Origin: Branchiostoma floridae
Taxonomy: Eukaryota; Chordata; Leptocardii; Amphioxiformes; Branchiostomatidae
Length of the DNA: 64,000 bases
Direction: 5' to 3'
NCBI RefSeq assembly: GCF_000003815.2
Contig: NC_049989.1
Coordinates: 18,070,684 to 18,134,683, forward strand
Positions 20,429 through 32,300 of this stretch are shown piece after piece; positions within the stretch are counted from its first letter, which is position 1; every line of letters begins with the position of its first letter. Under the pieces are notes generated by a model. The model ran no database searches. It was not told the origin of the DNA and saw nothing but the letters and a program-made list of their open reading frames with translations. The position numbers and the translations under genes are program-made.

Positions 20429-23400
20429 TTACGACAGAGGGCGCAGTAGAGCCTTCTTCAGCCCTTTGGACGCCTCTTCTCTCACCCTGCCCACCAACCG
20501 CCGCGCCTGTACTATGGTGGGCTTGGCTGGTCTTGTCCTCGCGTGGTACTCCATCTGCAGCTTCTCCAGCCGCGTCAGACTGGGAGAAAACTTCTGCTCA
20601 ACAGCCGCCTCCTCCATCTTGATGTTTTTCACCACCGCCTGAGCGACGGTCTCGCTGGTGATGTCCTTCCAGAAGTCCGAGTCGTCTTCGTCGTCCTGTT
20701 CTTCTGTGACGACCGAAACTGACCGAACCCTGCTGCTTCTTCTACTAGTGCTACCCTTCTTTTCATCATCTGGGCGTTGTTCTTCCTCCTCCTCCTCCTC
20801 TATATAGTCCTCTGCTTGCCCGTACTTCATCCATTCTCTCCACGCTTTCTGCTCGGCATCCCCGTCCTCGGAGCCAACTTCGAATTCGTCTTCTTCCCTC
20901 TGTAGCTCCGACTCGAGGATGGTGGAGAGCTGTCTTTGACCGAGACCTTTAGTACCGGGAGGTTCAGCCTTCCGTTTGGGCTCGTGGGCCTTCTTTTCAC
21001 GCGGTTTGTTTCTAACCCCAGATGAAGTAGAAGTTGGGGGTTGGGGAGGCGGTTTTGGCGGGAACTCTGGTGGAGTCACGACGATTCTGTCGCGTCCTGC
21101 AGAGTCAGATGGCGTGCCCGGCGTCGATGGTACACTGACGTTTGAATATTGCTCTTGGATGTCATCTTCATCTATTTCGTCGTCTTCGACTCCATAGAGA
21201 ATGTCTTTAAGGATGGAGGGTTTGTCTCCTTGAATTGGAATTCTATCGTCTGTCATGCTCGAAAACGTAGAGCCGCCTTCTGTATCAGTACTTGTCTCAT
21301 CGTCGTCCCAAGCGCTCATCATACGCGATCTGCCACCCATCGAAAACGAAAACTGGTGTCCCTTGGCTTTCTTTTTGCTCGACTTTTTCTTCTTCTTCTT
21401 CTTGTGTCCTCTCTTGCCTGATTTTTCACTGCGCGAATCGTCTGCGGTGGGAGCGATTCCCAACTTGACCGCGTCGCACAGGTTGGAATGTCCTTTCGGA
21501 GTGGTGGGTCGGGGGCTGGAGAGTCTACGGAGGGATTCCGGGGACGGAACGGGAGACCGGGGTGGGGGCCGAGGCTTGGGGTCCGGTGGACGATTCCTCT
21601 CGGCTTCGGCCTTCCGTTTCGCCGACCGTATCCGGAAACCCTTCCCTAGCGCGATGTCGATGTCCTCGTCGAGATGGACCTTCGTCTTCACTTCCTATGA
21701 CACAGAAATAGAAGAATAGTTTAGAGACTTTGGGGAGTAGCAAACACAACATCCATTCTAAAGGTGGGTTCACACGTGCGTACTAGTATATATTCAAGCC
21801 CGTATGATGTCCGTATGGAAGTCTTAGCCTTCACCAGGCTCCACGGGACGCTGGAAAGATAATAGAAATTGACAAATATAGACAGACAACATGCCATCGG
21901 AGTTAGCTGGTCGCAAACCATACTCCTTCGCCAGCTAACTCCTCTGACATGTTGTCTGTCTATATTTTTCCAATTTCCATTATTTTTTCCAACGACCTGT
22001 GGAGCCTGGTAGAGGCTAAGAACTCCATACGGACTTGAATATATACGCACTCATTAGAACCAGACTCTTCGCTAAAAAAGACATGTTTTCAAAAGTTTAG
22101 AATGGCTAATTAGACGGGGATTTTTAATGACGATAATTGCTAATCACGAAAGCCCGGTTAGCTCAGTCGGTAGAGCATGGGACTCTTAATCCCAGGGTCG
22201 TGGGTTCGAGCCCCACATCGGGCGAGTTCGATACTTTTTCTTTTCTTTTTATCTAGCGTTACATTTGTTCAAGCTTCTAAATTCCAAAAGGAATATACAA
22301 TTATTTTTTTGCCAATTTCCCTTCCCACCATCGCTTCACTCATGTCATCAGTTCTTGGGTTCCCAGAGAATGTCACCAATATAGATTATACTCAAATCAA
22401 CACTTAACGTTACACTTCAGAAGTAGATAAGAGTACTTACTAATGTTTCTAGATTATACTGCAACTTTTTCAACTCGTCATTTTGCCTCTCCAAGTCGTC
22501 CTCCGTTACCAGCCTGCCAGTTTTTGGTCTCTTGTAGTCGGGAGTCTTTAACTTCGGCACGGGCACGATCAGCGTCCAGTCCGACTCCGTGATCTTTCCT
22601 ACCGACGACTGCCGCCGCGACGTGGCGGTGGTGGCTCGGCTCTTCCTGCCAAGGGACCTGGCCAAGTGGCCGCGCGACCCCGACACGTGCGACACGCTGC
22701 TTCGCGCAGAGACTACCGACATGCGCTTGGATCTATCGTAGTGCTGATTATTTTTGCTTCCTCTTTCAAAACTTTTGTTGTCCGATGCTCTTCTTCCTAA
22801 ACCTGGAGGAGATACGGATCTTTCGGGAGACGAGTCTACAAATTGTCTTCTAAAAGCGAAGCAGACGCCGGCCTATTCTTGTTCGCTACCCCGTGCGCCC
22901 GTGCTGATATCACTTGCTGAGTGGTGCTATCTATAATTTTTTGAAGCCGCTTATACGTGGTGCTATGAGTCTTGAACTGTTCTGTGTTTTTGTCTTTGTC
23001 GACGGGATTTTCTCGGAACTGTTTTCTGTCACCGAAACTCACGTCTCCGTAGTTCAGCTCCGTTTCCTCAAACTCCTTGTTCAGGAGCTCGAAAACCTTC
23101 TCGTCGTACGTATGGAAGACTTCTTTGACTTTATCCATCTGGTACAGTTTTCTCCAGTTTTTGTCCGGCCCCTTAACGCGAGTGTCCCTAATGTTGACGT
23201 CGTCCCACATCTTGCACAGGATGAGGAGATCCATGAACTCGTAAATCTGAATGCGTCCCTTGGCCTCGTAGTTTTCCTTCAGGTGTTTAACTCTGTGCAT
23301 CAGTTTTAGAGGTGCCACCGTGCGGTCGCACATCTTGAGGGTGCGCAACAACGACTTCTCGTTTATTATCATTCCTGTAAAGGAGGAAAAAAGAAACATT

Positions 23401-25786
23401 AGAACCAATCAAATGTGAAAAGTCAGTATAGTGTTTACACCTGGTATTTGCTGGAGATGATTTCAGAAACTCAGAGGACTGGGCCTTTCGGAATCAATGA
23501 TGAACAGGCACATTTGTGGTAGATTACGTACAAATTCCCAAACAGTGTCTCTTTAAACTTGAAAAATTAGTACGTTGTTGCTTACATATGTTTGAGATGC
23601 ATTCAGGAGGCTCACAGGAATTAATTTTTGTACAGTTCATAGACACCAGAAATACGTCATGATACAAATATGCTAAAAAGTGATTGTATATATGTACGTA
23701 CATGTCATTCGCAAATAAGTTTTGTTCTCGAGAATATTACATTAATTTTGTCAGGCTTCCTTTTCAAGCTGCTTGACAAAAAGAAAACCTAAAAAAATAC
23801 ATACAAAGTGCGACACACGTCTGAAAAGACTTAGAAATACAAACAAACAGTCGCATCCCAACCTTTACAGAGTGGGATATCACTAAAACTAAGTGTCAAC
23901 TACACTAGTCGGTGACTTAAGTCTGATAACAAAGCAGACTGAGAACACACCCTTCTCACGGCCCACTTCTTGGCGCCCCACTACTTCTGAGTCACACAAA
24001 AGGCAGGCTGTTGGCCATTTATAATTCATAATCCGCCGCCACATAAGCAAACATTGGGTGGGTGACAGGTAGGGATAGCTTTTCAGCCATCGTGGGAAGG
24101 TTTCATTGACGACGAAAGAAATAGACGGATACTGTGTCAGGGCTATCAGGGCAGTGTATACATGCTTTTCATAACAGGACGAAATGGTGAATATGTGAGA
24201 ATCTTGTGCCAACTACTCTTCTGAAGCAGAGTTTAGGCTGCGACTGTTTTTACGTCTTTTTTTGGCATTTTTGTTGGGCTTTCTATTTTGTCGGGTTTTC
24301 TTTTTGTTTGGCTGGCGAACAAAAATGACAACGCAGAAAGTGCCACAAACGCCCGCCTTACTGATAAAGAAAGCAGAGTCTAATTGGAGTCTTGGAAAAA
24401 GTAACGTTAGTAGTAACAAGAAAACGTGTCGGAAGTTTGTTTGAAAAGTGAGTGGAATTTTTTTTCGTTCGTCAATTAGCCAAATGAACAGCTAAAAATT
24501 GACTGCTTAATTGATTTAGGAGAAAATTGTATAGCATTTCTGTGCTAAATTGATGCAAATTGTACTTCTTGGGCCCAGAGAAGAACATTTAGAATACTCC
24601 TGTACAGCAGTGCTTGTACGGAGTCTGTTTCTGGCATCGCCAATGTACGAACGCTTAATGAGCGGAACGGACCAAACAAATTTCAACTTGTCTGTTCAGC
24701 GATGGGTCGCGAAAACAGGTTAATGGATACTCAGTTTGTCACCATTCAATCACCCGTTTGAATAGGGGTCCGTTATTGGAAAAGGTCTGCAAACAAGCGA
24801 TCAATTACTTGCGGTAACAAAAAGACGTTTCGCAAACAAAGACCACAAAGGGTCCAACTCTTCAACGCGCGCTAACTAGGTTACTCCGCAACACAGGCCA
24901 GAAATCACACCAATAAATCTGAAAAATAGTCGTAATTTATACTCATTGCAATAATAAAGCCATACTTTCTTGTGACAGATTTATATTGAAACAATACCAA
25001 ACGGTAGCAACGCTGAAAAACAGGAAAGGTCCTTTCAAGCCGAAAACAGGTGTGGAACCATTGTGTCCTGTTCAAATTAGATTTTCCTGACCCTATATCT
25101 AGTTTTCACATAAGGCGCAAGCAATCAAAAAGAGCACAACCAAAGAGCCGGACAAAAATTCCCATTCATTCGCTAACCCCTTACAAAAGCCTTGTGCTGG
25201 TACCACACACCACAAAGCTACGTTTGAATGAAACTTTTGAAAAGTAATGTTACTTAATCCTCATGTTGACTAAGTCCACTAGCGGGAAAGAAAAGAACGA
25301 ATAGACCAAATACTCAAACTTAGAAGCATCTCTATAAGATGAACACGAATCTATCTAACAGAATGCTTTTAAAGAATATCGACTTTGAAAAGTATTTTTG
25401 GTAGGGAGAGTAGAGGGATCAACTCAAAAGGGATATATAGAATTCTAACCGTGCATATCGTGATGCTCGTAGGCCACGTAAGCCACCCGTATTTCGTGGA
25501 TCTCCTGAAAATTGAGGAAGCGATGGTCCAGGAGGACGAGACATTTCTTGATGAGCTGGCAGTTGTAGTGCGCCGTGTGTAAATTGTACGTCAGGTGGAA
25601 CGCCTCGTTGAAGAAGTTCAACTCCATCAACCGGCACACCTGTCGGAAACTCACGCCGGGCTCGCCCTCGGCAAAGTCCGGTATGACCCGCTCGAAAACG
25701 TCCACCTGGTAACCCAGGGCCCTGGCCAGGCATCGTAACTCCTCCCATGTGTAGTATCCCTTGCGTTTGGGAAATGTCAAGTGCAT
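20429..25786 (-). CDS. Uncharacterised three-exon gene with a frame break in exon 2
   Basis: Exons on the minus strand: 25786-25450, 23374-22441 and 21694-20429, with GT-AG borders, giving roughly 845 residues. Not recognised. Part 1 (exon 1 and most of exon 2) is a compact, mostly helical-looking region with segments such as YYTWEELRCLARALGYQVD and RIQIYEFMDLLILCKMWDD, faintly like EF-hand or ciliary proteins. The tail is low complexity: poly-Lys (about 21380-21405), proline-rich stretches, an eight-Glu run near 20790, and Ser/Arg blocks. In exon 2 the frame of the first part hits TAG at 22836-22838, while an open frame one base over runs from there through the rest of the exon; a single missing base near 22839 would join them. 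Exon 1's frame stays open for about 80 nt upstream of the ATG without another ATG, so an upstream exon is possible. It shares a promoter region with the gene at 26373. Confidence 0.7.
21761..22062. mobile_element. Fold-back MITE (copy 2 of the 20105 element)
   Basis: Starts AAGGTGGGTTCACACGTGCG, with inner arms CAGGCTCCACGGG and ATAGACAGACAACATG mirrored by ACATGTTGTCTGTCTAT and GACCTGTGGAGCCTGG. The right terminus has decayed (CGCACTCATTAGAACC). Intronic. Confidence 0.88.
22152..22224 (+). tRNA. tRNA-Lys (anticodon CUU)
   Basis: 73 nt with all canonical parts: acceptor stem GCCCGGT pairing with ATCGGGC, the D-loop region TAGCTCAGTCGGTAGAGC, an anticodon loop with CTT at GACTCTTAATC, and the T-arm GGGTTCGAGCCCC. 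The B box GGTTCGAGCCC is intact and there is no intron. The sequence is nearly the same as vertebrate tRNA-Lys(CTT). A T-run (CTTTTTCTTTTC) a few bases downstream can serve as the Pol III terminator. It lies antisense within the last intron of the uncharacterised gene. Confidence 0.97.
22232..22250 (+). terminator. Pol III terminator tract for the tRNA-Lys
   Basis: T-rich run (TTTTTCTTTTC..) just after the tRNA 3' end at 22224; runs of four or more T on the sense strand stop RNA polymerase III. Confidence 0.6.
24228..24335. repeat. Fragment of the CAGAGGTTAGGCTC / ACGT-T-run fold-back family
   Basis: GCAGAGTTTAGGCTGCGACTG..GGGCTTTCTATTTTGTC..GGCTGGCG resembles the left half of the element at 49685-49905. 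It lies in the intron 23375-25449 of the uncharacterised gene. The rest of that 2-kb intron shows nothing I can name. Confidence 0.6.
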
Positions 25787-26372
25787 TGTCCGGCGATTCT
25801 TCGGACGAAGTTTACAGTAGAAGTCGATACCACCTGTTGCTACGTCGCCATGTTTCCAAAATATAACGGAGCTCTTGGACTATCACATGTCATGGACCGG
25901 AATAATTCATGCATTGTTTTTATGTTTCCAATCAAGCCTAGAATCAACTATAAAACCTAAAAATATAATGATTTATACAAAAATAAACTGATTGAATGTG
26001 AATTCTGTTGTAATTATGGTTTTGAAAGTCCTAATAAAGATGTTAATATTCCCAATCAAAACTTCCCTACAGTGAATAATGGTTTCTTCCAGACGATCAA
26101 TCTAACCTATGACCTTGCGGTTTGTCTTCTGACAATCGATTTGGCTGTGAAAAATAGATCAAATTTTCGACTTTGGAGCAAATCAAAGCGGTTGAATACT
26201 CTCAACCGGGGGCAGTTAGATCACAACACTGCTGTCAAGGATTAGGCGTTGGTAAACGGGATTATTTTGACTGGGAAAACAAAGAAATTCGATTCCTCTA
26301 GGCTGGTGGTGTGGGGAGGGGGGCGCGCTAGCTGGCAGACGACAGAACGAAAGTTCGAACTTTATCCCCGTT
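25787..26372. promoter_or_regulatory. Shared head-to-head promoter region
   Basis: 586 bp separate the ATG of the minus-strand unknown gene (25786) from the ATG of the plus-strand VPS9 gene (26373). Such spacing is typical of bidirectional promoters. The stretch nearest the plus gene is G-rich (GTGGGGAGGGGGGCGCGC at about 26310). No TATA box is placed with confidence. Confidence 0.55.
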
Positions 26373-29300
26373 ATGGCGGACGGAGACGATCTAGATTTCA
26401 ACCCGTTCTTCCAGGCTTTGCAGGTAAGTCTCAGGATTGTATACAGATCACAGATACGATGCAGATTTTAGCCATCCGTGTTTAGAGGAGAAAAAAATAT
26501 TGAGGAATAGGTGGGGAGGGGGCAGATGTTGAAGATGCCAGCATACCATTGGCATTACGTCAGTGCAAATTGACAGGCACATAGTGTCAAGTATGCTATA
26601 ATGTCAAAGATTTAGGCTGCTATGAATCTACAGTCGTCAGAAGAAAAGATTTGTCATTGTCTTCAAGTAGATGTGGGAATATGTTATTTTGTATTTATCT
26701 TTGCAACTCCATCGTTAGGGTCTGCATGCCTCTTTTCGTGAGGTGTAAAGCGAATCCCCTCTAATTCAACATAAAGTGTTGTCAATGAATTATTAATTAA
26801 GAGAAGCGCTACTGACAAATTCTTCTTAAAGCGGCGCAAAAGGCTAGATTGCAAAAAAAACAAAACAAAACAGAGCATCCAGTTGACTGGTGTACGCCGA
26901 CTGATAGTATTAAATACAATGGAACAATCCAATGAACTTGCTCCAAAAATCTTTTAAGAGAACATTCAATAGACTGCTGATCATTACTGACCCTCCTGAA
27001 CAAACCTTTTGCACGAATAGTCCTGAGATTCTATCTGAGGTCCCTATTTAGGAATGTAGTTGCATTGGGCTGTTCCAAAATATAATTGGGTAGGTCGTAA
27101 TCCAGCTTCAGACCCAACCCACTATCTGATCCAGATTTCTGTTACCCAACCCCCCTGTCCAATCCAATTTCATCATTTTGACCCATCCCCCCTACCCAAT
27201 CAAATTGTCATTCATTCATACTGGTGACAGTACTGTCTCTGTCGGTAGAGTACATACATGTAGCAAGTATGATAATATTTGTGTGTGTTTTTCTGCAGAC
27301 AACCTTTAAGCAGCAGTACAGCCTAGCCAGACATAAGTGCCACATGGTCTGCGTCCCTGCCACCGATACTCTGCAGGGAAGGGCCATCAACCAGAGATTC
27401 GTAGGTAGGTAAATATGTATATATGCCAAAAAGCTGTTACTCAAGCAACTGGATATGATTTTGGAAACAGTCAGACGTTTCATGATCAGATATCATCCAC
27501 TATCTTTCATGATCAGTGACACTGAAGTGAAGCTCTTTTGCATTCATAGTTAGGGTATAAAAGAAAAGTGATCTGGGAGAAAGTCACTCCCAGATCACTT
27601 CAGTGACACTGACAAAAGATAGTGGATGCTATTTAAAACGTCTGACCGTTTCCAAAATCATATCCAGTTGCTTGAGTAACTGCTTTTTGGCATATCGTAT
27701 TACCTGAATGTCTAATCTTCATCGACGTAAGTATGTACAGTTTGTACCTCGATGAAAAATGGTGTATAGTCTTGATTGTTTAGTGGCAGATTGCTTTTGG
27801 TGTAAAGAAGAAGTTGTGTAGGCTTAGTTAGGCTCGTAGTTATAAGTTTGCAGTAGCCAAACCTATGTTGTTTTTGTTTGATTCCGTGTGCATCTTCAAA
27901 AGTTTTGATATTAGAATTTTATGCATTTTGCAGAGACACATATTTTGAGGCCTTCACCTTTTTTTCAAGGGTAAGTAATGTTTTATTTTACTTATCATAT
28001 CATATCTTGGCAAAGGAATATGTGAAGAAGTCATTATTGTGAGAACTACACCAAAAACATTTTTATAGGATTTTGGGTAATTGAAATGTATGTGCTGTAT
28101 GGTAAGAAAAGGAAATTAATATCTTCATCAAATGTCCTTCCATTGCAGACATCAAAGTGATGTCTATAACAGCTCTATGAACCTTTAACAAATCAATGAG
28201 TCAATCAATATGTTTTATCAGCTGTCTGAAACATATATCATGAGACTATAATGCAAATAATTGATTGATTGATTGATTGATTGATTTTATGCTGCAGCAA
28301 AACCTTTATTTCTTCCATCTTCCTATGTTACAATGCCCCCCCCCCCACCTATAGGCAGTATATCAGTACAGACAAGGATGGCATTAAGACTATTGCAGTG
28401 GAGGAGGGCAACATTGTCACGTTAGAAGGTAAAACATATCATAATGTCTGTTTACATACTAGTAACTTCATCTAATTGAATGTGTATATGTTTTAGGTAG
28501 TAACAAACTGTAAGTTTGCAATTTTTTCATGTTCTTTTACTACTGGTATTAGGGAAAAGTGTGGCAAATACATGTAGTAAGAAAATGATGTGAAAGCAGA
28601 TGTGGTCTGTATTTTCAAAACAATATGTCCATTTTGCCACTAAAAGCCTCAGATTCTCTGACATTTATTTATTACTCCATCAATGTTGATTCAGGGTTTG
28701 ACGAGCAGGCTGAAGTAAGGATTCTGTCAGAGGAACTTGCTTATAATGAGGTAGGTGTACATTTTGTATATCCCATTTGCCCTTCAAAATATCACATTCT
28801 CACATACAGAATTGACATCAACCTTAACTGAATATTTTCAGTGATTTTCTTCATTTGATACTTTTATATTGTTGTATCTGTGTACTGTAAATGAAAATAT
28901 CTATGCATGATATGTATTTATAGAATGGTCTTTGATTCCTTGATGTATCTTTGTGTTGTGTTGTGTTGTTTTCCAGGACTACAAACCATACAAGATTTTA
29001 GTCATAGAGAGACCTTTAGATGGGATAACACAAGCAGTGAGTATCTTATTCTTTATTCACAATCAATAAAATGACAATAACAGTCGATGTGTTTGCAATA
29101 TCTTGCATACAATTTTAAAACTTAATAAAATTGTTTAAAAAAAATGTTTTTACAGTGTGTGCCCCTTTATTTCAGTCTGCTCCCAGATCAAGATCACAGT
29201 CCATACTGGGGGAGTCACAAAGGATAACATATCAGGAGTAAGTGGCATTTTGTTTTCATGAAAGAACAATAACCTTAGTTATAACCTTGCTATCTCTTTT

Positions 29301-32300
29301 CACAAGCAATCTTTATCTCATATTTGTATCTTTGAAATGTTTTTGGTAACGGCAGCTTTTGCTTAGTATACAGTACATCATAGAAAGTAGTTATATACAA
29401 GTGAGAAAAGCTACTGTCATCAAAAGTAGAAACAAGGTATTTGCTTTTGAACTGTTGTTTTCAACAGTACCTTGTCCTTATTTTTTTCAGAAACCAGCAG
29501 TATTTATTCTCCTTCTCAGAATGTAGAAAGGTATGTCAATTTGGCCCTATGTTTCAAAGAGAATAAACAGATTTCTCACAATACGTCTTGATAGTAAGAT
29601 TAAAGCCATCTCTCTTTAGAGATGTTTGCAGCATGTGATAATATCTCGTGATACACTTACCACAAATTCAACCATGGTCTCCTGAAAGTCATGGGAAGGT
29701 TCTTAAGGTGTGACAGCGGCTTTAGCAACTTCTCACAATCTTTTATTGATTATAGTTGTACCTAAGTACATGTATGTGTACATGCTACATACATTGCTGC
29801 TTGGACCGACATGGTCATGTATAATGTAGAAATCTGATGTAAAGAAGTATTTCTTAAGTTGAACTATGTGGAAGAAAACCACCTTGGACTAAACTGTTAA
29901 CTTTGATCTGGACTATTTGACCACCAGGCATTAGTTAGACTGGACAGAAACATCACAGAGTTCCAGAATAACTACATGATTGTGACTGGGTATCTGGACC
30001 ATGCTGTGCAGAAGCTTCAGGGCATTTGCCAGCAAGCAACAGAGGTAAGGACTAACAAAAATAAAAATGAAGTGTTGTGTTTCCAGTTTCCCAACCAACC
30101 TGTATACAAAAACCTGTATGCAAAGGTTGGTAATAGATTATTGTGTACATAGTCTGTTAATGTCTTGAGTCTTTGTGTGCTTTGACAAATCTTGTACAAA
30201 GATACAGTACCTTACATTTGTACTGCTTGGAATTATCAATGGCAGCCTAACCTTTTGTCTGGTTGTTCATAATTTTGAGACATGTAGTATTAACAAATCA
30301 CAGAAGATAATAACATGTTACATTGAAACTCTTGAATCTGAGAAATATTGTTATTATAATGCTAGGTCTCACATGTTGTGTGTTATAGAAAATTTTAAGT
30401 TTTTTCCTATATTCCTTCAGGATATCTTGAAGCTCTGCAAGAGGGAAAGACAAATTGACATCATAGCTCAGGCAGTAGAGAGGTAGGAGCATCATTTTAT
30501 AATTTGCAGACATTTTAGTGTTCTTTTATTGAATACATCTAGATTTCAAGGAGAAGTGACAGAATAAATTGAATACCTGTATTCACCAGCTTTACTTATT
30601 GCTTCTCATTTCCAAAAAAAAAATGCTTATGTGAAATATCAACTTGAAAACATAGTCTGAGGGCTGTACCTTGGTACATACATTTCATACATGTACCAAG
30701 ATGCAACTTTTCCTCCAGGCCTTCTGTTTTCATCTTGACTGCTTGCTGAAATTTTACATTGAAATGTCCAAGAACTAAGAAAATAAATTGGTGTGGCCTC
30801 ATCATTTAAACATAATAAAACCACTCATCTCCACCTGTCTGCCTGTCTCTTACAGTTACGTAATTGGCTCAGTCCACACTAAGATGTGGCAGGCCGTCTG
30901 TCAGCAGTGTAAGAAGGAGGAGAGCCTGGACCTGAACCTGGACCTGATTGTTAGTGAAAACTTGTTCGAACATGATAAAAACATTTATCTCAACCTGTTT
31001 GCCCTGTGTCTTACAGTTACGTAGTTGGTTCAGTCCACACTAAGATGTAGCAGGCCGTGTGTCAGCAGTGTAAGAAGGAGGAGAGCCTTCTGCAGAAGAA
31101 ACTGGAGGAGCTTGATAAAAACTTGTTTGAATATGATAAAAACATTCATCTTTACTTGTCTGCCTTGTCCATTACAGTTATGTAGTTGGATCAGTCCACA
31201 CTAAGATGTGGCAGGCGGTGTGTCAGCAGTGTAAGCAGGAGGAGAGTCTTCTGCAGAAGAAACTGGAGGAGCTTGATAAAAACTTGTTTGAACATGATAA
31301 AAACATTCATCTTTACTTGTTTGCCCTATCCATTACAGTTATGTAGTTGGCTCAGTCCACACTAAGATGTGGCAGGCCGTGTGTCAGCAGTGTAAGCAGG
31401 AGGAGAGCCTTCTGCAGAAGAAACTGGAAGAGCTTGATAAAAACTTGTTTGAACATGATAAAAACATTCATCTTTACTTGTTTGCCTTGTCTCTTACAGT
31501 TACGTAGTTGGCTCAGTCCACACAAAGATGTGGCAGGCGGTGTGTCAGCAGTGTAAGCAGGAGGAGAGCCTTCTGCAGAAGAAACTGGAGGAGCTTGATA
31601 AAAACTTGTTTGAACATGATAAAACCATTTATCTCCACCTGTCTGCCCTGTTTCTTACAGTTACGTAGTTGGCTCTGTCCACACGAAGATGTGGCAGGCG
31701 GTGTGTCAGCAGTGTAAGAAGGAGGAGAGCCTTCTGCAGAAGAAACTGGAGGAACTCCGGGGGGTGACGGGGGAACAGCTGGGCGTGAAACAGGCTTTTT
31801 GCTGCCCCCTACCTGGTGCTGTAAGTACTGCAGGATGGCAACATTACCGGTTAGGCTAATGTCACATTTCCAAACTGGGCCTGGCCAGGCTGTTTGTGGA
31901 AACAAAAAATAGAATTCATAAAAATACACAGGACACAAATAATGCCCATGACTATAGACTCTTGTGCCCTGTGTAGTTTGGTGTCTTTCAATGCTGTTCC
32001 CAAAAGCTGCTGGGCCCTGTTTGGAAATAGGGCTTAGGTATGTGTGTCTAAATGCAACGTCAGGTACAGGTACGGACCTCTACCTGTAACGTATCCTGTG
32101 GTCGTCAATGATGAAAGAAACGTGAATAAAGAGAATGTGCTAAAGAAATAATCCTTTCAGATTTGCGCTATTGTGATTAAGCCCTGCAATTCAGCCTTGT
32201 TCGTTAAGGCTGCAAGGAGGGCTGTCAATCATGTTGTTGATATAAATAAACCAGTCTACTACATCAGGGATTGAGGAGGATCAATAGAATTTCCTTAATT

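Noticed and set aside
22177-22407. 76-codon ORF across the tRNA
   Set aside because: It overlaps the tRNA-Lys gene and has no support as protein.
31347-31717. Repeated 69-codon ORFs in the 161-bp array
   Set aside because: They read a shifted frame of the duplicated exon and end at array junctions; the correct frame is the one continuing exon 10.
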